This document shows positions 47,195-54,521 of a stretch of 64,000 nt of DNA, piece by piece. The stretch lies in the NCBI GenBank assembly GCA_963204815.1, contig CAUJHQ010000029.1, forward strand, positions 1-64,000, given 5' to 3'. The notes under the pieces are model-generated. The model was not told the origin of the DNA, made no database searches, and saw only the letters and a list, made by a program, of their open reading frames with translations. The position numbers and the translations under genes were made by a program. How positions within the stretch are numbered: position 1 is the first letter of the stretch; every line of letters starts with the position of its first letter. Source of the DNA: Pseudomonadota bacterium. Its GTDB lineage: Bacteria; Pseudomonadota; Gammaproteobacteria; Burkholderiales; Burkholderiaceae_C.

Positions 47195-49513
47195 TCAGTC
47201 CCATTTCGTGTAGGCGGCGCCCTTGGTGCCCAGCGGGCGGTGGCAGCCCGACTGCGAGCAGTCGGTGACGCCGGTGGACTTCTCGTGCGTGAGCGACTTG
47301 CGCTCCATGCCACCGGCGTAGGCGGTGCCGCTCGTGTGGCAGCCCTTGCACCAGCCGGCGCCGTTGCCCATCGACGCGTTGTGGTTCATGCGCAGCGTGG
47401 TCCAGGCGGTGGTGCTGGTGTGGCAGGCGTTGCAGTCCATCGCGGCGCCGTTCAGCAGCTGCACCTCGGGGATGTGGTTCGCCGTCTTCGCCAGCGCCCC
47501 GGTGGTGCCTTCGCCGGTGTAGGCGCCGTTGTGGCAGGACTTGCAGGTGGCGGTGGCGACCACCGTGTGGTTCATCGTCACCGCGGTCGCGAAGCTGCTC
47601 TGCGAACGGTGGCAGCTGTCGCACTTGGAGGTGGCCGAGTTCACCGGCACGTGCGTCGTCGACTTGCCCTTCGCGGTGGTGCCGTTGTGGCAGGTGTCGC
47701 AGGTGCCGGTGCCGACCGCGTTGGCTGCGGTGTGCGCGAAGACCACGCCGCTGGTCCAGCTGGTGGTGGACTTGTGGCAGCTCTCGCAGTTGCCGACGAC
47801 GGTGGCGTGGGTGCTGTTTGCCGGCTTGCCGACGGCGGCACCGTAGGCGCCCGTGTGGCAGCTGAAGCACTGCGTCGTCAGCGCGTAGACGCTGTGCACC
47901 TTGCCGTTGGCCCAGGTGGTGACGCTGCCCTTGTGGCAGGCGTCGCAGTTGGCGGCCGCCGTCACCGCCACCGCCTGGTAGGGCACGTGGTTGGTCGGCT
48001 TGCCGTCGGCCGGCGGGAAGGCGCCGGTGTGGCAGCTGGCGCATTGCGCGGTCGTCGTCACCTGCGTGTGGTTGAAGCTCGACGGCTTCCAGGTGGTGGT
48101 GGTGTGGCAGGCGATGCAGTTGGTGGCGCCCACCGGCACGTGGTTGGCCGCCTTGCCGGTGGCGGCGCTGTTGTTGTGGCAGGTGCTGCAGTTGGTGGCG
48201 ACCGTGAACTTGCTGTGGTCGACCTTCGCGCCCAGCCAGGTGGTGGTGGACTTGTGGCAGCTCTCGCAGTTGCCGGTCACCGTGGCGTGGGTGGCGTTCA
48301 CCGGCTTGCCGACCGCGCTGCCGTAGGCGCCGGTGTGGCAGGTGAAGCAGCCGGTGGTGACGCTGAAGACGCTGTGGAAGACGCCGTTCGCCCAGGTCGT
48401 GACGCTGCCCTTGTGGCAGGCGTCGCAGTTGGCGGTGGCGGCCAGCGGCACCGCCTGGTAGGGCACGTGGTTCGTCGGCTTGCCGTCGGCCGGTGCGAAG
48501 GCGCCGGTGTGGCAGGTCGCGCACTGCGAGGCCGCCGGCACCTGCGTGTGGTTGAAGCTCGACGGCTTCCAGGTGGTGGTGGTGTGGCAGGCGATGCAGT
48601 TGGTGGCGCCCACCGGCACGTGCGTGGCCGCCTTGCCGGTGGCGGCGCTGTTGTTGTGGCAGGTGCTGCAGTTGGTGGCCACCGTGAACGTGCCGTGGTC
48701 GACCTTCGCGCCCAGCCAGGTGGTGGTGGACTTGTGGCAGCTCTCGCAGTTGCCCGTCACCGTGGCGTGGGTGGCATTCACCGGCTTGCCGACGGCCGCC
48801 GTGAAGCCGCCGGTGTGGCAGGTGGTGCAGCCGCCGACGACGCTGACGTTGGCGTGCAGGCGCCCGTTCGCCCAGGTGCTGAAGCTGCCCTTGTGGCAGC
48901 TGTCGCAGGCGGCCGCCGCCACCGGCAGCGTGGCCACCGGCACGTGGGCGGGCGGCAGACCGGCGGCGCGGCTGCCGTTGTGGCAGGTGCCGCAGGTGCC
49001 CGCCGCGACGCCGGCATGGTCGAAGCCGGTGGCCGGCAGCCAGGCCGTGGTGCGGTGGCAGCTGTCGCACGACGCCGTGGTGGCCACGTGCGCGGCCGGC
49101 TTGCCGGCGCCGAAGGCGGCGTTGTGGCAGCTCAGGCAGCTGCCGGCGGTGACGCCGGCGTGGTTGAAGCGCACGCCGGCGAAGGTGTCGGTGCGGTGGC
49201 AGTTGTCGCAGCTTCGGCTGGACGGCATGTGGCGCGCCGGCATCACGACGTTGCCGCGCGACAGCCGCTGCCCGGCCTGGTGGCAGGCGGCGCAGTCGCG
49301 CGGCGTGCCCTTGAACTGGCCGCCGGTGTGGCAAGCCTCGCAGCGCGCCTTGGTGTGCAGGCCCGTGAGCGGGAAGCCGGTGCGCAGGTGGTCGAAGCTG
49401 TCGGCGATGCGGCCCTGCGCGCTGGCCAGCGTGCCGAAGCACAGCAGCAGCGCCAGTGCGAGCAGGCGGCACAGGCGCGCCGGCCAGCCGGTGAGCGGGT
49501 GGGTCGGGTTCAC
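47195..49513 (-). CDS. periplasmic/extracellular multiheme cytochrome c (26 CxxCH + 1 CX4CH)
   Basis: A 772-residue protein with a signal peptide ending GTLASAQ and 26 CxxCH motifs, plus a C-terminal CSQSGCH that fits CX4CH. That is one heme per roughly 29 residues. Paired motifs such as CESCHKSTTTW, CSTCHNNSAATGK, CIACHTTTTW and CDACHKGSVTTW repeat in a 160-residue unit. Ligands are probably His/His. The start is a GTG (49513) overlapping the stop of the 24-heme gene, so the two are translated together. It resembles doubled-CxxCH/cytochrome c7-like proteins but I recognise no named family. Confidence 0.88.
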   Translation of the reverse strand: MNPTHPLTGWPARLCRLLALALLLCFGTLASAQGRIADSFDHLRTGFPLTGLHTKARCEACHTGGQFKGTPRDCAACHQAGQRLSRGNVVMPARHMPSSRSCDNCHRTDTFAGVRFNHAGVTAGSCLSCHNAAFGAGKPAAHVATTASCDSCHRTTAWLPATGFDHAGVAAGTCGTCHNGSRAAGLPPAHVPVATLPVAAAACDSCHKGSFSTWANGRLHANVSVVGGCTTCHTGGFTAAVGKPVNATHATVTGNCESCHKSTTTWLGAKVDHGTFTVATNCSTCHNNSAATGKAATHVPVGATNCIACHTTTTWKPSSFNHTQVPAASQCATCHTGAFAPADGKPTNHVPYQAVPLAATANCDACHKGSVTTWANGVFHSVFSVTTGCFTCHTGAYGSAVGKPVNATHATVTGNCESCHKSTTTWLGAKVDHSKFTVATNCSTCHNNSAATGKAANHVPVGATNCIACHTTTTWKPSSFNHTQVTTTAQCASCHTGAFPPADGKPTNHVPYQAVAVTAAANCDACHKGSVTTWANGKVHSVYALTTQCFSCHTGAYGAAVGKPANSTHATVVGNCESCHKSTTSWTSGVVFAHTAANAVGTGTCDTCHNGTTAKGKSTTHVPVNSATSKCDSCHRSQSSFATAVTMNHTVVATATCKSCHNGAYTGEGTTGALAKTANHIPEVQLLNGAAMDCNACHTSTTAWTTLRMNHNASMGNGAGWCKGCHTSGTAYAGGMERKSLTHEKSTGVTDCSQSGCHRPLGTKGAAYTKWD
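47755..48930 (-). repeat. 480-bp tandem repeats inside the 26-heme cytochrome gene
   Basis: The segments starting at about 47991, 48471 and flanking lines match at an exact 480-base offset, with long blocks almost identical (for example 48061-48180 against 48541-48660). A third, more diverged copy extends from about 47755. Each unit encodes 160 residues and six heme sites. Confidence 0.85.
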
Positions 49514-51396
49514 GGTCGGCTCCCTCCAGGCAGGCCCAGGGCCAGCCGTTGCGGCATGTGCGGCGGTGCGGCGTCGGCGCCCGGGCGGGGACGCACACGC
49601 TTCCAGCGATCGGTGTAGTGGCATTGCTCGCAGCGCGAACCGAAGCCGCCGTCGTGCGTGTCGTCCTTGCGGTGGCAGGCCAGGCAGCTGGTGCCAACCT
49701 CGGCGATCGCCTTGCCGGCCGGCGCCGGCCGCGTGTGGCAGGCCGCGCAGGCGGTCTTGCGGTGCGCGCCGTCGAGGGCGAAGCTGCTGCGCCGGTCGTG
49801 GTCGAAGTCCCACAGGCCCCAGCCGCGCGCGTTGTGGCAGCTCTCGCAGGCGGTGCCGTAGGCGAGCTTGTGCTTGTCGTCCTTCTTGTGACAGCTCCAG
49901 CAGTCGCGTGCGGCATCGCGGTAGCGCGGCGTCGCGTGGCAGTCGCCGCACTTCACCGCGACGTGGCGCCCCAGCAGCGGGAAGCGCGTGACACGGTGGT
50001 CGAACGCGGGCACCTTCCAGTCGCGGTCGCCGTGGCACTGCTCGCACTTCGGGCCGAGCTGGCCCTGGTGCTTGTCGTCCTTCTTGTGGCAGGCCAGGCA
50101 GTCGGTGGCGGTGTTGCGGAAGCTGCGCAGGTTGACGTGGCAGGCGTCGCACTTCACGGTCTTCGCGGCATGCGCGTTGCGCAGCTTGAACTTCGTCTTG
50201 TCGTGGTCGAAGCGGCCGGCGGTCTCGCTCCACTTGCGCTCGTTGTGGCAGTCGGCGCACTGCGTGCCCAGGTTGCCTTCGTGCTTGTCGTCCTTGCGGT
50301 GGCAGCCGACGCAGTCGCGCGGCGCCTCCTTGTAGTTGGTGCTCTTGTGGCAGGCCTTGCACTCGGTGTCGCGGTGCGCGCCCAGCAGCGGGAAGCGCGA
50401 CTTGGCGTGGTCGAAACGGCCGCCGGTCTCCTTCCAGCCGCGTTCGGTGTGGCAGCTGCCGCAGTCGCGGCCGAGCGAGCCCTTGTGGCCCTTGGCGCCG
50501 TCGTCGTCCTTCCTGTGGCAATCGATGCAGGCACTGCCGGTCTTGTCCTTGAACAGGATGCCGGTGTGGCAGTCGCCGCACTTCGCCTTGCCGTGCGCGA
50601 AGCGCAGCGGGTACTTGGTGTCCTGGTCGTGGTTGAAGGTGCTGGGCTTCCACGCCTTCGTGCCGTGGCACGACTCGCACTTGATGCCGAAGCGGCCCTT
50701 GTGGCCCTTGGCACCGTCGTCTTCCTTGCGGTGGCAGCCGATGCAGGTGCGCGGCGTTTCCTTGTAGCGGCTGTCCTTGTGGCAGTCGGCGCACTTCGCG
50801 TCGACGTGCTTGCCGGTGAGCGCGAAGCGCGTCTTCTCGTGGTCGAAGCGCGCTTCCTTCCAGCTGTTCTCGGTGTGGCAGTCGGCGCACTTGGTGCCCA
50901 GCGAGCCCTTGTGCGTGTCGTCCTTGCGGTGGCAGGCGTTGCAGTCGTGCGGCGCTTCGCGCCAGCGCTTGGCGGGTTCGTGGCACTTGCGGCACTCCAC
51001 CTTCTCGTGGCGGCCGCGCAGCGCGTAGTCGGATTGCGTGTGGTCGAAGTTGCGCTCGTCGAACATGACGATGCGCGCGCCGCGGCCCTTGTGGTCGGTG
51101 TGGCAGTTGCGGCAGGCCTGCGGCTTCTGGCGGCCGTGGAAGCCGGTGCGCTCACGCACGTCGCGCCCCACGTCCTTGTGGCAATCGGCGCACAGCCGGT
51201 CCTGCGCATTGCGGTCGAACTTGACGTGGCACTGGCCGCAGTCGTCCTCGACCTTGGCGTGGCCCTCGATGACCTCGCCCGGGCGCAACACCGACTCGAT
51301 GCCCTGCGCCGCCGCGCCGCCGCCCAGCCCGCACGACAGCACGAAGGCCAGCGCGGTCGCGAGGCGGAGGCCCCAGGTTCGCCATCGCCCCGCCAC
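49510..51396 (-). CDS. 24-heme periplasmic multiheme cytochrome c
   Basis: A 628-residue protein with signal peptide (about residues 1-31) and 24 CxxCH sites. The sites recur as triads: GxxCxxCHxxxxW, then xKCxxCHxxxxY, then DCxxCHRKDD, spaced about 75 residues, which gives a linear wire-like array. Histidines in F-x-H segments before each triad are likely distal ligands. The protein starts at a GTG (51396) two bases after the stop of the membrane cytochrome gene. It probably accepts electrons from, or donates them to, that membrane cytochrome. The last 40 residues lack hemes. Confidence 0.9.
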   Translation of the reverse strand: MAGRWRTWGLRLATALAFVLSCGLGGGAAAQGIESVLRPGEVIEGHAKVEDDCGQCHVKFDRNAQDRLCADCHKDVGRDVRERTGFHGRQKPQACRNCHTDHKGRGARIVMFDERNFDHTQSDYALRGRHEKVECRKCHEPAKRWREAPHDCNACHRKDDTHKGSLGTKCADCHTENSWKEARFDHEKTRFALTGKHVDAKCADCHKDSRYKETPRTCIGCHRKEDDGAKGHKGRFGIKCESCHGTKAWKPSTFNHDQDTKYPLRFAHGKAKCGDCHTGILFKDKTGSACIDCHRKDDDGAKGHKGSLGRDCGSCHTERGWKETGGRFDHAKSRFPLLGAHRDTECKACHKSTNYKEAPRDCVGCHRKDDKHEGNLGTQCADCHNERKWSETAGRFDHDKTKFKLRNAHAAKTVKCDACHVNLRSFRNTATDCLACHKKDDKHQGQLGPKCEQCHGDRDWKVPAFDHRVTRFPLLGRHVAVKCGDCHATPRYRDAARDCWSCHKKDDKHKLAYGTACESCHNARGWGLWDFDHDRRSSFALDGAHRKTACAACHTRPAPAGKAIAEVGTSCLACHRKDDTHDGGFGSRCEQCHYTDRWKRVRPRPGADAAPPHMPQRLALGLPGGSRP

Positions 51397-51398
51397 GG

Positions 51399-52316
51399 TC
51401 AGTACGCGTGCACCGCGACGACGTGCACGACGGCGCTGATGACGAGCAGGAAGATGAACGGCATGTGCACCACGTGCCAGAGCGCGAACAGCCGCTCGTA
51501 GGCGGTGTACTGCGCCACCCGCATGACGGCGCCGAGGTAGCGGTCGACGAAGCGGCGCGACTGCCGCTGGCGCCGCGCCAGCGTGGCCGGCGACCAGCCG
51601 CCGTCGCGCGCCATGCGCGTCAGCACGCTGTGCAGTTCACGGCGGCAGGCCCACTTCGTCGCCAGTTGCCGCCAGGGCAGCAGGGTGACCTGGCGGGCGA
51701 TCGACAGCGCATCGGCGCCCGGCCGCAGCGCGCCCTGCTCGAAGGCGACGAGCCGCTGCTCGACCTGCGGCGCGAAGCTCAGCCAGGAACGCGCCTCGCT
51801 GCCGATCAAGCCGGCGCTGCCCTGCAGCGCCTTCAGCGAGCTGACCTCGCCGTTCAGGTCGCGGTGCACGCGCACGTAGATGAAGCGGCCGACGAGCCCG
51901 CTCAGCACGACGACGACCATGCTCCACAGCGCCACCGCGGCGTTCAGCGAACCGAGGTGGAAGGTGCTGTGCACCAGCACCAGCCAGGGGCCGACGATGC
52001 CCAGCGTCATGTGGCCCCAGAACCACCACTTCACGTGCCCCACGCTGCGCATGAAGCGCGCGTACTTGCGCAGCGGGTAGAGCAGCAGCACCAGCATCAT
52101 CGAGCCGCCGGCCACGCCGATCCAGTAGCCGACGTCGTCGCCCGGCTCGAACAGGCCCAGCCGCGTCAGCGCCCACGCGCTGCCGACGAGCAGCGCGACG
52201 CCGAGCAGCAGCGCGACGTCGCGCGAGATCGCCTCGCGCCGGCGGCGCTTGCGGCGCTCCGGAAGCGGCGTCGCAACGCCGTCGAAGCTGGAAACGGGAA
52301 CCTGGGTCGCGGTCAT
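51399..52316 (-). CDS. b-type membrane cytochrome, first gene of multiheme operon
   Basis: A 305-residue inner membrane protein with about five helices. A charged N-terminus is followed by helices near 45-68, 72-96, 107-130, 135-160 and 278-305. Paired histidines in FWGHMTLGIVGPWLVLVHST and ALWHVVHMPFIF are good heme b ligands, arranged as in small di-heme cytochrome b and ferric reductase-like proteins. A loop of about 110 residues after helix 4 is soluble. It would link the quinone pool to the downstream multiheme cytochromes. The ATG at 52316 is chosen because the upstream extension is not membrane-like. Confidence 0.75.
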   Translation of the reverse strand: MTATQVPVSSFDGVATPLPERRKRRRREAISRDVALLLGVALLVGSAWALTRLGLFEPGDDVGYWIGVAGGSMMLVLLLYPLRKYARFMRSVGHVKWWFWGHMTLGIVGPWLVLVHSTFHLGSLNAAVALWSMVVVVLSGLVGRFIYVRVHRDLNGEVSSLKALQGSAGLIGSEARSWLSFAPQVEQRLVAFEQGALRPGADALSIARQVTLLPWRQLATKWACRRELHSVLTRMARDGGWSPATLARRQRQSRRFVDRYLGAVMRVAQYTAYERLFALWHVVHMPFIFLLVISAVVHVVAVHAY

Positions 52317-52589
52317 GTGGGGTCGGGGCAGGGGTCCGGCACCCTGCGGTGCCGGCCCTCGGGGCCATGTCATTCAGCCGATGACCGGCACCATGCTTCA
52401 GCCCCGCGGGGCAGACGTGACCAGTCGTTGCAGCAGCGGCCCGCTCCTCCGGCTACCGCGCCCCTGCTCCCCGCCCTGGCCGAGGGCCGCGACAGCCCTC
52501 GCCTTCAGGTGCGTTAAGTTGCAACCTCAGGGAAATAAATCCCAATATGAGGTTCTCGTGCGCACATCATTGCATGTGCGCTTTGCACA
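52317..52589. other. intergenic region before the multiheme operon
   Basis: 273 bases between the cytochrome operon and the PEP-CTERM gene, both leftward. Most is GC rich, but 52511-52558 is AT rich for this genome. It contains GTTGCAAC (52518-52525, a perfect palindrome) and GGGAAATAAATCCC, either of which could bind a regulator; I see no convincing -35/-10 pair. Confidence 0.5.
52560..52581. terminator. hairpin after the PEP-CTERM gene
   Basis: Perfect 8-bp inverted repeat GCGCACAT - CATTGC - ATGTGCGC immediately 3' of the PEP-CTERM gene stop. It may end that transcript, although no T-run follows on the minus strand. Confidence 0.45.
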
Positions 52590-53285
52590 TCAGGCGCGCC
52601 GCCGGCGTGCCGCCGCCAGCCCCAGCAACGCCAGCCCGGCGAGCGCCAGCGAGCCCGGCTCGGGCACCGTGTTCTGCCGCACGACGACGCTGCTGGCCGC
52701 CACTTCGCCGTTGTCGCCGACCTCGCCGATGTAGAGGTACAGGCCGGCCGTGGACACGGCGGCGGCGAGGTTGAAGTTGATGCTGCCGTTGTCGCCCATG
52801 CTGAGGAAGCCGAAGGCGCCGGGAATCGCGGTCGTCGACTCGCCGTCGAAGAGGCCCAGCGTGGCCATCGCGTCGTTCACCGTCGTGCCGCCGGCGCCGG
52901 TGCCGAACAGCTGCGCCTCCGCCGGTGGGCGCTGCCCGCCCGGCGTGAACAGCGTGCCGCCGAGGAAGTCGAAGAGCGACAGGCCGGCGGCCGACGCCGC
53001 GCAGGCCGCGTCGGCGCAGAAGGTCGTCGACAGCTTGATGGCGTCGAGGTCGAAGCCCGAGAACTGGCCGACCGCGCCGCCGAGGCCGGCGCTGCTGTCG
53101 GTGATGCCGATCGACTGGATCGTGCCCAGGCTCAGGGTCGACAGGTCGGCGCGGTAGACCGCCGTCATGCCGAGCGTGCCGCCGGTGAGGCCGCCCAGCT
53201 TGGACAGCGACACCGCCTCGGCCGAAGCGGTGCCTGCCAGCGCGCAGAGCGAGGCGGCGAAGATCGTGCGCTTGATGAGGTTCAT
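52590..53285 (-). CDS. PEP-CTERM domain protein
   Basis: A 231-residue exported protein with signal peptide MNLIKRTIFAASLCALAGTA. The C-terminal sorting signal is VPEPGSLALAGLALLGLAAA followed by RRRR: the Pro-Glu-Pro motif, a hydrophobic helix and a basic tail. Such proteins are cleaved by an exosortase and placed on the surface or in the extracellular matrix. The central region is low complexity (Gly, Ser, Thr, Asp), with one pair of cysteines, and matches nothing known to me. No exosortase gene is in the window. Confidence 0.88.
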   Translation of the reverse strand: MNLIKRTIFAASLCALAGTASAEAVSLSKLGGLTGGTLGMTAVYRADLSTLSLGTIQSIGITDSSAGLGGAVGQFSGFDLDAIKLSTTFCADAACAASAAGLSLFDFLGGTLFTPGGQRPPAEAQLFGTGAGGTTVNDAMATLGLFDGESTTAIPGAFGFLSMGDNGSINFNLAAAVSTAGLYLYIGEVGDNGEVAASSVVVRQNTVPEPGSLALAGLALLGLAAARRRRA

Positions 53286-53579
53286 GGTAGGGATCTCTCC
53301 TGTGTGTCGAACATCGACGCCCCGGCAGCTGCATGCGGCGCGCCAGCGCTGCCCCCTAGGTTCCGCAAGTGCCTGTTCGCGCGCCGCTTTCGCACGCGCC
53401 GGCCGCGGCGTCGGCGAGCCCGTTGCGCCGCTGCGGCGTGCGCCTGTCAGGCGCGCCGACACCCCCGGAAGGGCCCCCGCATCGGCCACGCCGCGGCGGC
53501 GCGCGGACCACGCGGCACGGCGGCACCATGCCGTACAGTCGGCGCCGCACCGGTCATGCGAGGTCGCGACAGGCAGGAC
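53286..53579. other. divergent intergenic region before the SIR2 gene
   Basis: 294 bases between the PEP-CTERM gene (leftward) and SIR2 gene (rightward). It is very GC rich and has no strong promoter. An in-frame ATG at 53556 could extend the SIR2 protein by eight residues. I see no ncRNA or protein-coding candidate. Confidence 0.5.
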
Positions 53580-54521
53580 ATGGCAGAGCCCCCGTACGGC
53601 GTCATCTGGAACCGACTGAAGGCCGGGCGCGTGGTTCCGTTCCTGGGCGCGGGCGCATCGGTCGGGCACCGGCCGGCCGATGCCGCGTGGCGCGCCCAGC
53701 AACCCGAGTTCCTGCCCAGCGGCGCCGAGCTCGCGACGCTGCTGGCGAACGAGGCGCGCTACCCGTCGAACGACGACGTCGACCGGCGTGACCTCGCCAA
53801 GGTCAGCTCCTACTACGGCGACGTCGCCGGCCGGCGCGCGCTGCGCGAACGGCTGCGCGACGTCTTCCTGCACGAGTTCAGCCCCGGCCCCGTGCACCGC
53901 CTGCTGGCCGCCGTGCCGCACCCGCTGCTCATCGTCGCCACCAACTACGACACGCTGATGGAGCAGGCCTTCCGCGAGGCCGGCCGCCCCTACGAACTGG
54001 TGATCCACTCGGCCGACCGCAAGGGCCTGGCCGGCTCAGTGCTGTGGTGGCCGCACGGCGAACCCGAGCCGCGCCCGGTGGAGCCGAGCGAACTGGACCG
54101 CCACATCGACCTCGACACCGCCACCGTGCTCTACAAGATGCACGGCAGCGTGGTGGCCAAGGGCAGCGAGTGGGACAACTTCGTCATCACCGAGGAGGAC
54201 TACGTCGACTTCCTGTCGCGCATGTCGGCCAACCAGGCGGTGCCGGCCATGTTCTACAGCCACTGCCGCGACCGCAGCCTGCTGTTCCTGGGCTACAGCC
54301 TGCGCGACTGGAACCTGCGCGTGATCCTGAAGAACCTGAACAAGGCCTTCTCGCGCCACGCCACCGGCGACGACGACGACCGCGTGCCCTCGTGGGCCAT
54401 CCAGTCGCACCCCTCGGAGCTGGAGTCGCGGCTCTGGGAGAAGCGCAACGTCACGATCTTCGATCTCGACATCGACGCCTTCGCCGACAAGCTGCTGGCC
54501 GAGACGGGGCTGCCGAAGTGA
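53580..54521 (+). CDS. SIR2-family (NADase-like) effector protein
   Basis: A 313-residue SIR2_2-type protein. Residues 18-28 (VVPFLGAGASV) form the NAD-binding loop; N122 lies in IVATNYDTLMEQAF and H188 in VLYKMHGSVV, the pair needed for NAD hydrolysis. The C-terminal LLFLGYSLRDWNLRVILK is also typical of the defence-associated sirtuins. There is no zinc-binding CxxC module of deacetylase sirtuins. It is encoded just before a STAND ATPase with a four-base overlap, suggesting that the partner senses a trigger and this protein degrades or senses NAD. Homologous domains occur in Thoeris, DSR and short-Argonaute systems. Confidence 0.88.
   Translation: MAEPPYGVIWNRLKAGRVVPFLGAGASVGHRPADAAWRAQQPEFLPSGAELATLLANEARYPSNDDVDRRDLAKVSSYYGDVAGRRALRERLRDVFLHEFSPGPVHRLLAAVPHPLLIVATNYDTLMEQAFREAGRPYELVIHSADRKGLAGSVLWWPHGEPEPRPVEPSELDRHIDLDTATVLYKMHGSVVAKGSEWDNFVITEEDYVDFLSRMSANQAVPAMFYSHCRDRSLLFLGYSLRDWNLRVILKNLNKAFSRHATGDDDDRVPSWAIQSHPSELESRLWEKRNVTIFDLDIDAFADKLLAETGLPK

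Noticed and set aside
43480-47268. A 1262-codon open frame on the plus strand across the oxidoreductase and barrel genes
   Set aside because: Antisense shadow of two well-supported genes in GC-rich DNA; its translation is low complexity (Arg, Ala, Gly, His) with no family motif.
47755-48930. Regular repeats that might suggest a CRISPR array
   Set aside because: Units of 480 bp stay in reading frame and encode CxxCH hemes; no short repeat-spacer pattern.
48480-51501. Long plus-strand frames opposite the two multiheme cytochrome genes
   Set aside because: Repetitive translation is the mirror of CxxCH repeats; the minus strand holds signal peptides and heme motifs.
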